Assembly: GCA_019347575.1 (NCBI GenBank) | Contig: JAHWKY010000004.1 | Location: forward strand, 62,001 to 126,000 | Reading direction: 5' to 3' | DNA: 64,000 nt | Source of the DNA: Actinomycetota bacterium | GTDB lineage: Bacteria > Actinomycetota > Nitriliruptoria > Nitriliruptorales > Nitriliruptoraceae | Shown: positions 20,001 to 27,009 of the stretch, piece after piece | Layout: each line of letters begins with the position of its first letter | How positions within the stretch are numbered: position 1 is the stretch's first letter | Program-made: the position numbers and the translations under genes | Notes under the pieces: model-generated | What the model saw: only the letters and a program-made list of their open reading frames with translations | Database searches by the model: none | What the model was told of the DNA's origin: nothing

Positions 20001-20792
20001 GGTTCACTCGTGCAGCAGCGACCGTTCACCTCGTTGATCGACCTGCGTCGCCGCGCCGCGCTGTCCCGCCCCACCGCCGAACGCCTCGTGGACGCCGGCG
20101 CGGTGGACCAGCTCGCCGGGGTGGGACGTCGGAGCGGACCGGACCGCCGCCGCGTCCGCCTCGCGGTCGAGGAGCTGTGGTCGGGGGTCGGCCGCAAGCT
20201 CCCACCTCCTGACGCGCCGCAGCAGGAAGCGCTCGCGCTCGATGCCGACCACGACCCGCAATTGCCTGCACCCAGCCACGCCGATCTCGTCCGTGAGGAG
20301 CTCGCGGTGCTGGGGCTGGACGTGACGCGTCACGTCCTGTCGTTCTACGAGCCCCTCCTCGAGCACCTGGGCGTCATCCGCAGCTCGGACCTGGCCGGGG
20401 CGCGGGAGTGGGAGCGGGTCCGGGTCGCCGGTGTGAAGGTGGCGGTTCAGTCGCCCCCGGTGAAGTCGGGCCAGCGGGTGCTGTTCCTCACGCTCGACGA
20501 CCGCACCGGCGCCCCTCAGGTCACGTTCTTCGAGCGCGTCCTCGGGGACTGCGCCTGGACGCTGCTCCACGCGTGGCTGCTCCTGTGCGAGGGCCGGATC
20601 CGACGCCGCGGTCCCAAGGGTGTGACCGTCAACGGCGATCGGGTGTGGGATCTGTCGCGGTTGTGGCGAGCTTGGCACGAGGGCTGGCTACCCGACGCGC
20701 TCGGCGAGCACGGCACCCCGGCACCCCACGAACGCCCCGCGAGCCGCCCCGTCGGCCTGACGGCGGCCGAGTTCGGCCGCGGCAGTGCCTGA
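17091..20792 (+). CDS. dnaE2: Error-prone DNA polymerase III alpha subunit DnaE2
   Basis: A translesion replicative-type polymerase of the SOS response. It has 1233 residues, longer than the usual roughly 1080: a 40-residue charged N-terminal helix and a Pro/Arg-rich insertion near 120-165 account for most of this. The palm has Asp484 and Asp486 in LPDIDIDVESSRRE, followed by FQARMAIREVGKALGLP. Finger motifs and QFASFGFCKAHAAAFAVPTY are intact; a helix-hairpin-helix (GLQDLKGITDTEIG) and an OB fold (VRVAGVKVAVQSPPVKSGQR) follow. The PHP domain is degenerate: HLAVRTCFSLRDG replaces the H-L-H-x-H-T metal-binding motif, so proofreading is unlikely. No imuA or imuB is adjacent. Confidence 0.95.
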   Translation: MRRATRTPAPQEAEEDREERLVEARRAAEAAEAVRQRGAGGGRLPPFAHLAVRTCFSLRDGAIRPRELAAATAAGGMTHVAITDRDGLYGAVRFAQACQVEGVTPVFGTDLALRPDLERPGWAITRAGRHRLPTGHGPQGWVDDAASRANHASSRDDPRARRPASGPAWLEDDAPRITLLARTQQGYGDLCRAVTAAHLGAERSSPHLAWEDVPRAAARQGCYLLLGVDSPVGRLLSAGFEEAARDELARWIEVFGRGAVLLGVRNWLERGDDRRTTRTLRLADDVEVTPVAINDVRYLVAEDVFVADVLACIRNQVPLGKHHLGRRTAEGWFKTTADLAPLFAERPDVLSNTQRIAETCDVDLGLGELHVPRLTGLSDEVAAGELHRRCWQGVAGRYPRLTPAIRERLERELAMVDRLGLHDYFLTAAEVVAGIRDMGVLSACRGSAAGSLVCYALRISDVDPVGNGLMFERFMNPYRDELPDIDIDVESSRREDVYRMIMARYGEQRTACVAMVETFQARMAIREVGKALGLPPDEIDVIAKSFTRTRARDVRQMLRRAPELARANLDAGQLERLFDVVERIDGFPRHLALHPCGILLADTHLQDRTALERSAPRGPDDDGFVMSQFDKDDVAALGLLKLDILAVRLLSSMAHTVELLRHTRDVDLDLSEVSDDDPETYELLRSTRSIGVFQVESPGQRELLGRLQPDRFGDLIVEISLFRPGPVKGDMVNPFVSRRHGEEQVVYPHPSLEPVLAETHGVIVYHEQVMGVIAAMTGCDLSYADLIRRQLGDHQRHAALRAWSIGRAVERGFARPVAEHIWHQLLQFASFGFCKAHAAAFAVPTYRSAWLKTHYLPEFVAGLLTHDPGMYPRRLLLDEARMFGVAVLPPDVNRSESAYTVEVVDQGLADHLLRLRADHLPPGWRAPTPSEPTDRPVPPGGWDAGDAGHGYRYAVRIGLQDLKGITDTEIGSLVQQRPFTSLIDLRRRAALSRPTAERLVDAGAVDQLAGVGRRSGPDRRRVRLAVEELWSGVGRKLPPPDAPQQEALALDADHDPQLPAPSHADLVREELAVLGLDVTRHVLSFYEPLLEHLGVIRSSDLAGAREWERVRVAGVKVAVQSPPVKSGQRVLFLTLDDRTGAPQVTFFERVLGDCAWTLLHAWLLLCEGRIRRRGPKGVTVNGDRVWDLSRLWRAWHEGWLPDALGEHGTPAPHERPASRPVGLTAAEFGRGSA

Positions 20793-20799
20793 TGTTGGT

Positions 20800-20819
20800 G
20801 ACGCCGCATCCGAGGCGTC
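20800..20819 (+). terminator. Hairpin after dnaE2
   Basis: GACGCC and GGCGTC enclose the loop GCATCCGA seven bases after the dnaE2 stop. A nearly identical hairpin follows the DUF3040 gene at 26922. There is no T-run, which is common in actinobacteria; a terminator or 3'-end stabiliser are both possible. Confidence 0.6.
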
Positions 20820-20895
20820 GTCGGGCACTAGTCAGTACGAGCGGTCCCTGTCGACGTCTCTCAACTCGCGGATCGCGATGCCGACGTAGGTGGGG

Positions 20896-22302
20896 ATGAC
20901 ACGGCCCAACGACGTCGACCGCGCGGACGCCGCCCGCGTCATCGAGCCGATGCCGGATACCGACGTCGATGGGCACCGCCGCGACCTCGAGCGGCGTGAC
21001 CGCATCCTGCAGGCGGTGGCCTACGCGGCCGGTCGGCTGCTGCGTGGCGGCGATTGGGAGCGGGATGTCGACGCCGCGCTGACGTGCCTCGGCGAGGCGA
21101 CGGGGGTCAGCCGCGTCTACGTGTTCGAGAACGCCCGAGGTCCAGGTGGCGAGGTCGTCACGTCCTACCGGTTCGAGTGGACCGCGCCCGGCATCGAGCC
21201 CCAGATCGACCATCCCGCCCTCCAAGCTCTGCCCTACGAGACGATGGGGTTCGGCCGGTGGGCGCGGGAGCTGTCGCAGCAGCGCGCCATCCACGGCGAC
21301 GTGAACGATCTCCCGACCCAGGAGCAGGCCCTGCTGCGTGAGCAGCACATCCGCTCGATCATCTGCGTGCCGATCTTCCTCGCGGGGCGGTGGTGGGGGT
21401 TCATGGGCTTCGACGAGTGCGTGACCGACCGGCGGTGGTCGGAGCCGGAGGTCGACGCTCTGCGCGTGGCTGCGGACGTGCTGGGCGCCGCCATGCAACA
21501 GCAGCGCGCCCGGGAAGCACTCCTGCACTCGCGTCAGGCCTACGCGTCGGCGTACCAACGTGAGCGCGAGGCGGTCGAGAGGCTGCGACGTCTCGATGAC
21601 ATGAAGGACAGCTTCCTCGAGGCCGTGTCCCACGAGTTGCGGACGCCGCTCGCCGGGGTGCTGGGTCTGGCCGAGACGGTGCGTCAGCACCTCGACCGCC
21701 TGCCGCCTGAGCAGGTCCAGCAACTGACGACGCGCATCGCCGCGAACGCGCGCCGCCTCGACCGCATGCTCGCGAACCTGCTCGACGTCAGCCGATTGCA
21801 GCGCGGCACCCTGACGGCGAAGCGGACCTGGGTCGGGGCGGCGGACTTCGTGCGCGATGTCGTGCGCGAGTGCGACGTTATCGATGGCCGCGAGGTCGTG
21901 ATCGACGTCCAGGTCGACCGTCTCCACGTCGACCCAGCGCAGGTCGAGCGCATCCTGGACAACCTGCTCCGCAACGCTGTGCGCCACGGAGCCGACGACG
22001 AACCGGTGTGGATCCGGGTCGAGGCGGTGGGCGACGACGATGTCATGCTCGTCGTCGAGGATGCGGGTGAGGGCGTCCCCGACGAGTACAAGCGGTTGGT
22101 GTTCCAGCCGTTCGAGCGCGGTCCCGGGGTGGAGCGACACCGACCCGGTACCGGCATCGGTCTCGCCCTCGTCGCGCGGCTGGCGAGCCTGCACGGCGGC
22201 CGGGCGTGGATCGAGGACCGCGAGGGGGGCGGAGCGTCGGTCCGCGTCCGCTTCGATGCCGCCCGCCTGTCCGGTCAGGTCGAACCGGTCCGTACCTTCT
22301 GA
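20896..22302 (+). CDS. GAF-domain sensor histidine kinase, orphan
   Basis: A soluble two-component sensor of about 468 residues. A GAF domain spans about 40-190 (VSRVYVFENARG, SIICVPIFLAGRWWGFMGFDEC). A short coiled coil leads to the dimerisation helix with the phosphorylated His246 in FLEAVSHELRTPLAGVLGL. The ATPase domain is complete: N-box NLLRNAVRHGADD, G1 VEDAGEGVPDEY, F-box FQPFERG and G2 GTGIGLALVARL. There is no membrane helix, so the signal is cytoplasmic. ATG 20896 has AGGTG four bases upstream; GTG 20890 is possible. No response regulator is adjacent. It sits between dnaE2 and dinB but has no LexA box. Confidence 0.92.
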   Translation: MTRPNDVDRADAARVIEPMPDTDVDGHRRDLERRDRILQAVAYAAGRLLRGGDWERDVDAALTCLGEATGVSRVYVFENARGPGGEVVTSYRFEWTAPGIEPQIDHPALQALPYETMGFGRWARELSQQRAIHGDVNDLPTQEQALLREQHIRSIICVPIFLAGRWWGFMGFDECVTDRRWSEPEVDALRVAADVLGAAMQQQRAREALLHSRQAYASAYQREREAVERLRRLDDMKDSFLEAVSHELRTPLAGVLGLAETVRQHLDRLPPEQVQQLTTRIAANARRLDRMLANLLDVSRLQRGTLTAKRTWVGAADFVRDVVRECDVIDGREVVIDVQVDRLHVDPAQVERILDNLLRNAVRHGADDEPVWIRVEAVGDDDVMLVVEDAGEGVPDEYKRLVFQPFERGPGVERHRPGTGIGLALVARLASLHGGRAWIEDREGGGASVRVRFDAARLSGQVEPVRTF

Positions 22303-22333
22303 CCTCCCGGGGCAGCGTCACCACGGTCGTGGA

Positions 22334-23035
22334 TCAGATCTCCGCCAGCGTGATGGGTTCCACGCCTGCACCGAGGACGGGGTCGGTCGGTGCGGCAGGT
22401 GCGTCAGCGAAGCGCAGACCCATCGGCCCTGGTGGCGTGCCCTGACGGATCCGTAGCTCCAGCGGCGCGTCCTCCCACCACACCCGCAGGCCCTCGTCGA
22501 CCGGATCGACCGTCGCGCCCAGCCGTCGCCAGAGGTCGCCGGCCTCGTCGAGGTGCGGATGCTGTAGTCGTGGACCGACCAGCGTCGCGCCGCGCTCTGG
22601 TGGCGGATCCGGATCGCGAGGTGAGCGTGCCGACCAGGCGATCTGCACCACCCAGCCACCGACCTGTGAGGGGCGCAGGAAAGCCTCGTGCCAACGGGTG
22701 TCCTGGCGGATGTCGACCACGTCGAACCCCTCGGCTCGGAGGTGGCTGACCGCTTCCAGTAGGTCAGGCACGAGGAGGGTGATGTGGTGCACGCCCGCCC
22801 CGAACCGGTCGAGGAAGCCGGTGACGAAGCCTGCGGGCTGGGGAGGCGTCGGCTCGACTAGTTCGAGCTTGCCCCCTCCGCGGTAGCGGTACTGCTTCGT
22901 CGTGAAGCCGCGTCCGCTGTCGTACTGGCCGCACTGCACCCCCCCGAGCTGGTCGCGCCACCGGGGGAGGGCAGCATCGATCGACGGCACCGCCACGGCG
23001 ACGTGGTCGGGACGCGTCACGAGTGGCCGGGCCAA
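22334..23035 (-). CDS. VOC (glyoxalase-like) family protein
   Basis: A 233-residue protein with two vicinal-oxygen-chelate modules. The first (about residues 8-135) begins RPDHVAVAVPSIDAALPRW and contains GKLELVEPTPPQ and GAGVHHITLLVPDLLEAVSHL, giving possible metal ligands His11, Glu and His. The second (about 150-225) is shorter (GATLVGPRLQHPHLDEAGDLWRRLG). The pattern resembles methylmalonyl-CoA epimerase or dioxygenase-like VOC proteins; the substrate cannot be assigned. TTG 23035 has GAGGAG nine bases upstream; GTG 23020 is the alternative and fits the conserved start better. It is divergent from dinB. Confidence 0.8.
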   Translation of the reverse strand: MARPLVTRPDHVAVAVPSIDAALPRWRDQLGGVQCGQYDSGRGFTTKQYRYRGGGKLELVEPTPPQPAGFVTGFLDRFGAGVHHITLLVPDLLEAVSHLRAEGFDVVDIRQDTRWHEAFLRPSQVGGWVVQIAWSARSPRDPDPPPERGATLVGPRLQHPHLDEAGDLWRRLGATVDPVDEGLRVWWEDAPLELRIRQGTPPGPMGLRFADAPAAPTDPVLGAGVEPITLAEI

Positions 23036-23093
23036 CCGGGGGTGCTCCTCGTCGCAGCCGGGTCACCGTAGAGGTGCGACTCCCTTCGACCGC

Positions 23094-23118
23094 TACCCTG
23101 CGCACGAACAGGTGTTCG
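23094..23118 (+). promoter_or_regulatory. -10 element and LexA (SOS) box of dinB
   Basis: TACCCT at 23094-23099 is a likely -10 element, and the perfect palindrome CGAACAGGTGTTCG at 23105-23118 covers the expected start of transcription. The geometry equals that of the DUF6504 promoter. No good -35 is visible at 17 bases. Confidence 0.9.
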
Positions 23119-23147
23119 TCGTCCAGGACCGCGTCGAGGTAGCCGTC

Positions 23148-24383
23148 GTGGAGCGTCCCGCGGAGTCGATCCTCCACGCCGACATGGACGCCTTCTACGC
23201 CTCGGTCGAGCAGCGCGACGACCCCTCGTTGCGCGGCCGCCCCGTCGTGGTCGGGGGAGCCGGTACGCGTGGTGTCGTCGCCGCGGCCAGCTACGAGGCA
23301 CGACGGTTCGGGATCCACTCCGCGATGCCGATGGTGCGCGCGCGCCGGTTGTGTCCATCACTGGTGGTCGTGCCGCCGGACTTCCGCCGCTACCGCGACG
23401 CCTCCGACGAGGTGATGCGCGTGTTCCGATCGGTCACGCCGCTGGTGGAGCCGCTGTCGCTCGACGAGGCGTTCCTCGACGTGACGGGTGCCGTGCGGCT
23501 CTTCGGTCCCCCACGTGCCATCGCCGACCGCATCCGCGCCGAGGTCCGCGCCAGCGTCGATCTGCCTTGCTCCATCGGGATCGCACCGAACAAGTTCCTC
23601 GCCAAGCTGTGCTCGGCCAAGGCGAAGCCGGATGGCGTGCTGCATCTCCACGTCGACGAGGTCGAGGCGTTCCTCCGCCCTCTCCCGGTCAGCGACCTGT
23701 GGGGCGCCGGCCCGAAAACGGTCGAGCGCCTGCGCAGCTACGGCTTCCGTAGCGTGGGCCAGCTCGCCGATTGCGACCTGCGCACCCTCCAGCGCGTCCT
23801 CGGCGATGCCACCGGCAGCCACCTGTACCGGCTCGCGCAGGGTCGGGATGCCCGTGCCGTCGTGCCCGACGAGGCGGCCAAGAGCGTCTCGGCGGAGGAG
23901 ACGTTCGATGAGGACATCGACGATCCGGCGCTGCTGCGCACGCTCATCCTCGGTCTCGCCGAGCGGGTCGGGCGGCGGCTGCGTGCATCCGGCCTCGCGG
24001 GCAGGACGGTCACGCTCAAGGTCAGGTTCGCGACGTTCGACACGATCACGCGCTCGTCGACCCTCGACCTGCCCACCGACCGGACCCACGACGTGGCCGA
24101 CCTCGCTCGCGAGCTGTTCGATGGGTTGCGACTCGAGCGTGTCCGGGTCCGTCTGCTCGGCGTCGGGGTCTCCAACCTCACCGACGGTGATGCGGCCCGT
24201 CAGCTCTCGCTCGACGCGGACCCCCGCTGGGAGGATCTTGAACGCGCCAGCGACCTGGCCCGCGACCGGTTCGGGGGCGCGGCGGTCACGTTCGCATCGC
24301 TGCTCGACCACGAGCAGGAGCTTCGTTCATCCAACCGCGATGATCTTCGCGACCTGGATCGGGACTCAGGAGACGAACGGTAG
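23148..24383 (+). CDS. dinB: DNA polymerase IV (Y family)
   Basis: A translesion polymerase of 411 residues. GTG 23148 is chosen: GAGG lies eight bases upstream, and the earlier in-frame GTG (23112) is inside the LexA box. Catalytic residues are intact: Asp12 in HADMDAFYASVEQ, Asp106-Glu107 in SLDEAFLDV. Other Y-family motifs are SYEARRFGIHSAMPM, CSIGIAPNKFLAKLCSAKAKP and the helix-hairpin-helix LWGAGPKTVERLRSYGFRSV. The little-finger domain (KSVSAEETFDEDI onward) is complete. The C-terminus is acidic and lacks a clear beta-clamp peptide. It is SOS-controlled together with dnaE2 and DUF6504. Its last 18 bases overlap the convergent Cys-rich gene. Confidence 0.96.
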   Translation: MERPAESILHADMDAFYASVEQRDDPSLRGRPVVVGGAGTRGVVAAASYEARRFGIHSAMPMVRARRLCPSLVVVPPDFRRYRDASDEVMRVFRSVTPLVEPLSLDEAFLDVTGAVRLFGPPRAIADRIRAEVRASVDLPCSIGIAPNKFLAKLCSAKAKPDGVLHLHVDEVEAFLRPLPVSDLWGAGPKTVERLRSYGFRSVGQLADCDLRTLQRVLGDATGSHLYRLAQGRDARAVVPDEAAKSVSAEETFDEDIDDPALLRTLILGLAERVGRRLRASGLAGRTVTLKVRFATFDTITRSSTLDLPTDRTHDVADLARELFDGLRLERVRVRLLGVGVSNLTDGDAARQLSLDADPRWEDLERASDLARDRFGGAAVTFASLLDHEQELRSSNRDDLRDLDRDSGDER

Positions 24384-25091
24384 GAACCGCACCCGGTTGT
24401 GCTGCCGGCGGCGCCCATCGAGGTACCCCGCCAGCGCCTCGTAGACCTGGTCACCCACCATCTCGCGTAGCTCGTCCTCCATGGTGCGGTAGGCGAGCTG
24501 GCGCCCGACGAACGCTTCCGGCGCCTCGGTGCACCACCAGTGGAAGTCGGCACCGCCCTCACCCCACGTCCCGCGCTCGTAGGGCCCGATGGTGTGGACC
24601 TCGACGGTCTCACCGTCGTTGCCGACCTTCTCGTCGATGTCACGGTGCAGCGGCAGCTGCCAGCACACGGTCGGTTTGGTGTCGATCGGTCGTTCGTCCT
24701 CACGGAGAGCGAGCAGGTGCAGGGCGCAGCCGCTCCCTCCCTCGAAGCCCGCACGGTTGAGGAAGATGCAGCCGCCGTCGTGCGTGGTGGTGTGCACCTC
24801 GCCCTCGTCGTCCTCCTCGAACATCCCCTCCCGACGCGCGAGCGCGTGGAACTGCATGATCTGGGGATCGAGCCGTCGGAACTGCTTCCGTACGAGCGCT
24901 TGGTCCTCGTCGTCGACGTACGCACCGTGCTCGCAGCAGCCCACGACCTCGTCGGGGCCGTCCTCGCGCACCCCCTGGCACCCCTGGCCGTAGATGCAGT
25001 GGTACGTCGAGAGCAGGAACGACACATCGAACGAGTACCGGAGGTGGTCGTCGTCGGGGTCGGTGAGGGTGACGTACTCGCGTTCGAACAA
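24366..25091 (-). CDS. Cysteine-cluster protein (DUF3109/YkgJ-like)
   Basis: A 241-residue soluble protein. Conserved Cys groups appear in order: TYHCIYGQGCQGV, VVGCCEHGAYV, GGCIFLNRAG with GSGCALH, a PTVCWQLPL segment and HWWCTEAPEAFVG. The spacing resembles DUF3109/YkgJ-type clusters thought to bind zinc or an iron-sulfur centre. Enzymatic role unknown. It starts at TTG 25091, the only initiation codon before an upstream in-frame stop, and has no strong ribosome binding site. The start lies 53 bases from the block of five hairpin repeats, which are on its coding strand and so fall in its leader or promoter. It is convergent with dinB and overlaps it by 18 bases. Confidence 0.75.
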   Translation of the reverse strand: MFEREYVTLTDPDDDHLRYSFDVSFLLSTYHCIYGQGCQGVREDGPDEVVGCCEHGAYVDDEDQALVRKQFRRLDPQIMQFHALARREGMFEEDDEGEVHTTTHDGGCIFLNRAGFEGGSGCALHLLALREDERPIDTKPTVCWQLPLHRDIDEKVGNDGETVEVHTIGPYERGTWGEGGADFHWWCTEAPEAFVGRQLAYRTMEDELREMVGDQVYEALAGYLDGRRRQHNRVRFLPFVS

Positions 25092-25144
25092 GCGCGTGAG
25101 CCTTGGAGCGGAGCGGGTCGGACGGCACGAGCGTACCTAGTTCT

Positions 25145-25302
25145 GTGCTACCGCTTCGCTGCTCGAGCACGGTTCTCGTGCTACCGCTTCGCTGCTCGAG
25201 CACGGTTCTCGTGCTACCGCTTCGCTGCTCGAGCACGGTTCTCGTGCTACCGCTTCGCTACTTGAGCACGGTTCTCGTGCTACCGCTTCGCTACTTGAGC
25301 AC
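25145..25302 (-). repeat. Five tandem copies of the 26-nt hairpin repeat
   Basis: Copies at 25145-25170, 25178-25203, 25211-25236, 25244-25269 and 25277-25302, exactly 33 bases apart, with the same 7-base spacer GGTTCTC between them. Copies 1-3 differ from 4-5 at three internal positions (GCTGCTCGAG against GCTACTTGAG on the plus strand). They read forward on the minus strand, ahead of the Cys-cluster gene, and lie between two divergent genes. Identical short spacers exclude a CRISPR array. Confidence 0.95.
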
Positions 25303-25376
25303 GGTGCGCCGCATGGTCCGCACCTCCTCGTCGACCGGTCCGCTCCTATCCTCGCGGGTCGAGCGAGGAGCAGACC

Positions 25377-26174
25377 GTGGGAGAAGTCGTCTCGTACGAG
25401 ATCGTGGACCGCGTCGCGGTGATCACCATCGAGCGGCCCGAGAAGAAGAACGCGATGAACATGGAGGTCTTCGACGGTCTGCGTGAGCGCGCCGGTCAGG
25501 CGGCCTCCGACGAAGCCGCAGGTGCGGTGCTCGTTCGGGGGGCGGGCGGGGTCTTCTCCAGCGGCATCGACATCTCGGTCTTCTCGGGGTGGTCCGAGGC
25601 GACCGCTGGGGACGACGCCGAAGCGCTCGGGGCGGCCCTCCTCGACCGCCTGCAGGGCGCGTTCACGGCGATCGAGGAGATCGACAAGCCGGTGGTCGCG
25701 GCCATCGAGGGCTACTGCTTCGGCGGTGGACTGCAGCTCGCGATCGCGTGCCACGTTCGCGCGGTCGCTGCGTCCGCGGAGCTGTCCGTGCTCGAGGGCA
25801 AGTGGGGGATCATCCCCGACCTCGGTGCCACGCACCGCCTCGCTCGTCTCATCGGCCTGGGCCGGGCGACGGAGCTCGCGCTCACGACGCGGCGGGTCGA
25901 CGCTGACGAGGCGCTGCGCATCGGGCTCGCCGAGGTACGGCTGGATGGCGACGACCCACAGGATCGCGCGCTGAGCTACGCGGTGCAGCTCGGTTCGGGG
26001 CCCGCGGCGCTCAGGCGGATGCCGCGGCTGTTCCGAGAGAACTGGTACCGCGCCCCGAACGACGCGCTCGCCGAGGACGGTCGCGTCCAGCTCGAGGTGA
26101 TGTCGGGCCCGGACTTCCAGGAGGCCGTGGTCGCGCGCTTCGAGGGCCGCGAGCCGCGCTACACGGGACGATGA
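25377..26174 (+). CDS. Enoyl-CoA hydratase/isomerase (crotonase) family
   Basis: A 265-residue crotonase-fold protein that would act on an acyl-CoA thioester. The N-terminus VAVITIERPEKKNAMNMEVF, the oxyanion loops GGVFSSGIDISVF and VVAAIEGYCFGGGLQLAIAC, and SVLEGKWGIIPDLGATHRLARLIG match the family. The first catalytic Glu position (in VLEGKWG) is shifted and the usual GGTQ is GATH, so hydration is less certain than a related crotonase reaction. It starts at GTG 25377 with GAGGAG upstream and stands alone between the hairpin-repeat block and the flbD-like gene. Confidence 0.9.
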   Translation: MGEVVSYEIVDRVAVITIERPEKKNAMNMEVFDGLRERAGQAASDEAAGAVLVRGAGGVFSSGIDISVFSGWSEATAGDDAEALGAALLDRLQGAFTAIEEIDKPVVAAIEGYCFGGGLQLAIACHVRAVAASAELSVLEGKWGIIPDLGATHRLARLIGLGRATELALTTRRVDADEALRIGLAEVRLDGDDPQDRALSYAVQLGSGPAALRRMPRLFRENWYRAPNDALAEDGRVQLEVMSGPDFQEAVVARFEGREPRYTGR

Positions 26175-26262
26175 CCGAGAGCGCGCCCTAAACCCGTGCC
26201 ACGGCTGGCCGACGAGGGGGGAGCAAGTCGAACGGAGCTCGAACGGCACGAAGGGAGGGTCC

Positions 26263-26511
26263 GTGGTCCTCGTCCACCGCATGGATGGCGAGGCGGTGTT
26301 CCTGAACCCCGACCTCATCGAGCTCGTCGAGGTGGTCGGTCAGGCAACACGGATCACGCTCGTCGACGGTCGGTCGGTGGAGGTCAGCGAGACGCCGTCC
26401 GCGATCGCCGATCGGGTGCGTGATTTCCGTGCCGCCGTCCTCGTCGAGGCTGAACGTCAGGCTGGTATCGGGGGGGTCGCGTTGCGCGCCCTGCCCGATC
26501 TCGACCCCTGA
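26263..26511 (+). CDS. flbD: FlbD-family protein, isolated from flagellar genes
   Basis: An 82-residue protein matching the short flagellar protein family FlbD: VHRMDGEAVFLNPDLIELVE, then TRITLVDGRSVEVSETPSAI, with the characteristic L-N-x-D-L-I-E and T-x-I-T-L-x-D/N-G motifs. The length fits (65-85 residues). The start GTG 26263 has GGAGGG three to four bases upstream. FlbD genes normally lie near motA or fliL; here there are no flagellar genes in the window. The fold is secure; the flagellar function is by family only. Confidence 0.82.
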   Translation: MVLVHRMDGEAVFLNPDLIELVEVVGQATRITLVDGRSVEVSETPSAIADRVRDFRAAVLVEAERQAGIGGVALRALPDLDP

Positions 26512-26587
26512 TCACTTCGCCCCGGGCTCCGGTGGATGGTCACGTATACTCGGGTGCACGGGCCGGATCGAAGCGCGGAGCACGGGC

Positions 26588-26914
26588 ATGCCGCTGTCGG
26601 AGCACGAGGAACGGATCCTCGCCGAGATCGAACGTCGTCTCACCGAGGACGATCCCCGCTTCATCGAGCGCACACGGCGGGTCGCTGCGGCCGACGGCGC
26701 ACGCCTGCGGTGGTCGGTCGCCGGTTTCGTCGTCGGCTTACTGCTGCTGTTCGGGCTGACCTTCCACATCGGCTTCGGCTTCGTCGGCTTCGCTCTGATG
26801 CTGGTCTCGGTGATCGTCGGTGTCCGCGCCGTCAAGGGGCTGCGTGTGCAGCGCGGTGACGACCTCTTCACGCGGTTCCGGCGCGGGCTCCAGCGCGAGG
26901 ATCGCGAGAGCTGA
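26588..26914 (+). CDS. DUF3040 membrane protein
   Basis: A 108-residue protein. MPLSEHEERILAEIERRLTE is the DUF3040 signature; the frame is open further upstream, but the family begins at this ATG, which has GGAG about eight bases before it. Two membrane helices follow (SVAGFVVGLLLLFGLTFHIG and GFVGFALMLVSVIVGVRAV) and a basic C-terminus. In many actinobacteria DUF3040 genes lie near mraZ; here it is 7 kb upstream, separated by the transglutaminase operon. Function unknown. Confidence 0.88.
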   Translation: MPLSEHEERILAEIERRLTEDDPRFIERTRRVAAADGARLRWSVAGFVVGLLLLFGLTFHIGFGFVGFALMLVSVIVGVRAVKGLRVQRGDDLFTRFRRGLQREDRES

Positions 26915-26921
26915 TGCGAGC

Positions 26922-26941
26922 GACGCCGCATCCGCGGCGTC
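26922..26941. terminator. Perfect hairpin between convergent genes
   Basis: GACGCCGC-ATCC-GCGGCGTC, an 8-bp perfect stem with a 4-base loop, seven bases after the DUF3040 stop and 68 bases after the stop of the convergent transglutaminase gene. Its position suits a bidirectional terminator. Nearly the same hairpin follows dnaE2. Confidence 0.7.
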
Positions 26942-27009
26942 GATGGGTACCTCGCAGTCACTCCGCCGCGAAGAGCGCGGTCTTCGCGGCTGGGTCGCCA
27001 CGGGAACCG

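Noticed and set aside
23112-23147. Earlier dinB start at GTG 23112
   Set aside because: The codon lies inside the LexA box, at about the transcription start.
25145-25302. CRISPR-like array (26-nt repeats, 33-base period)
   Set aside because: The spacers are an identical 7 bases, not unique 30-mers, and no cas genes are present.
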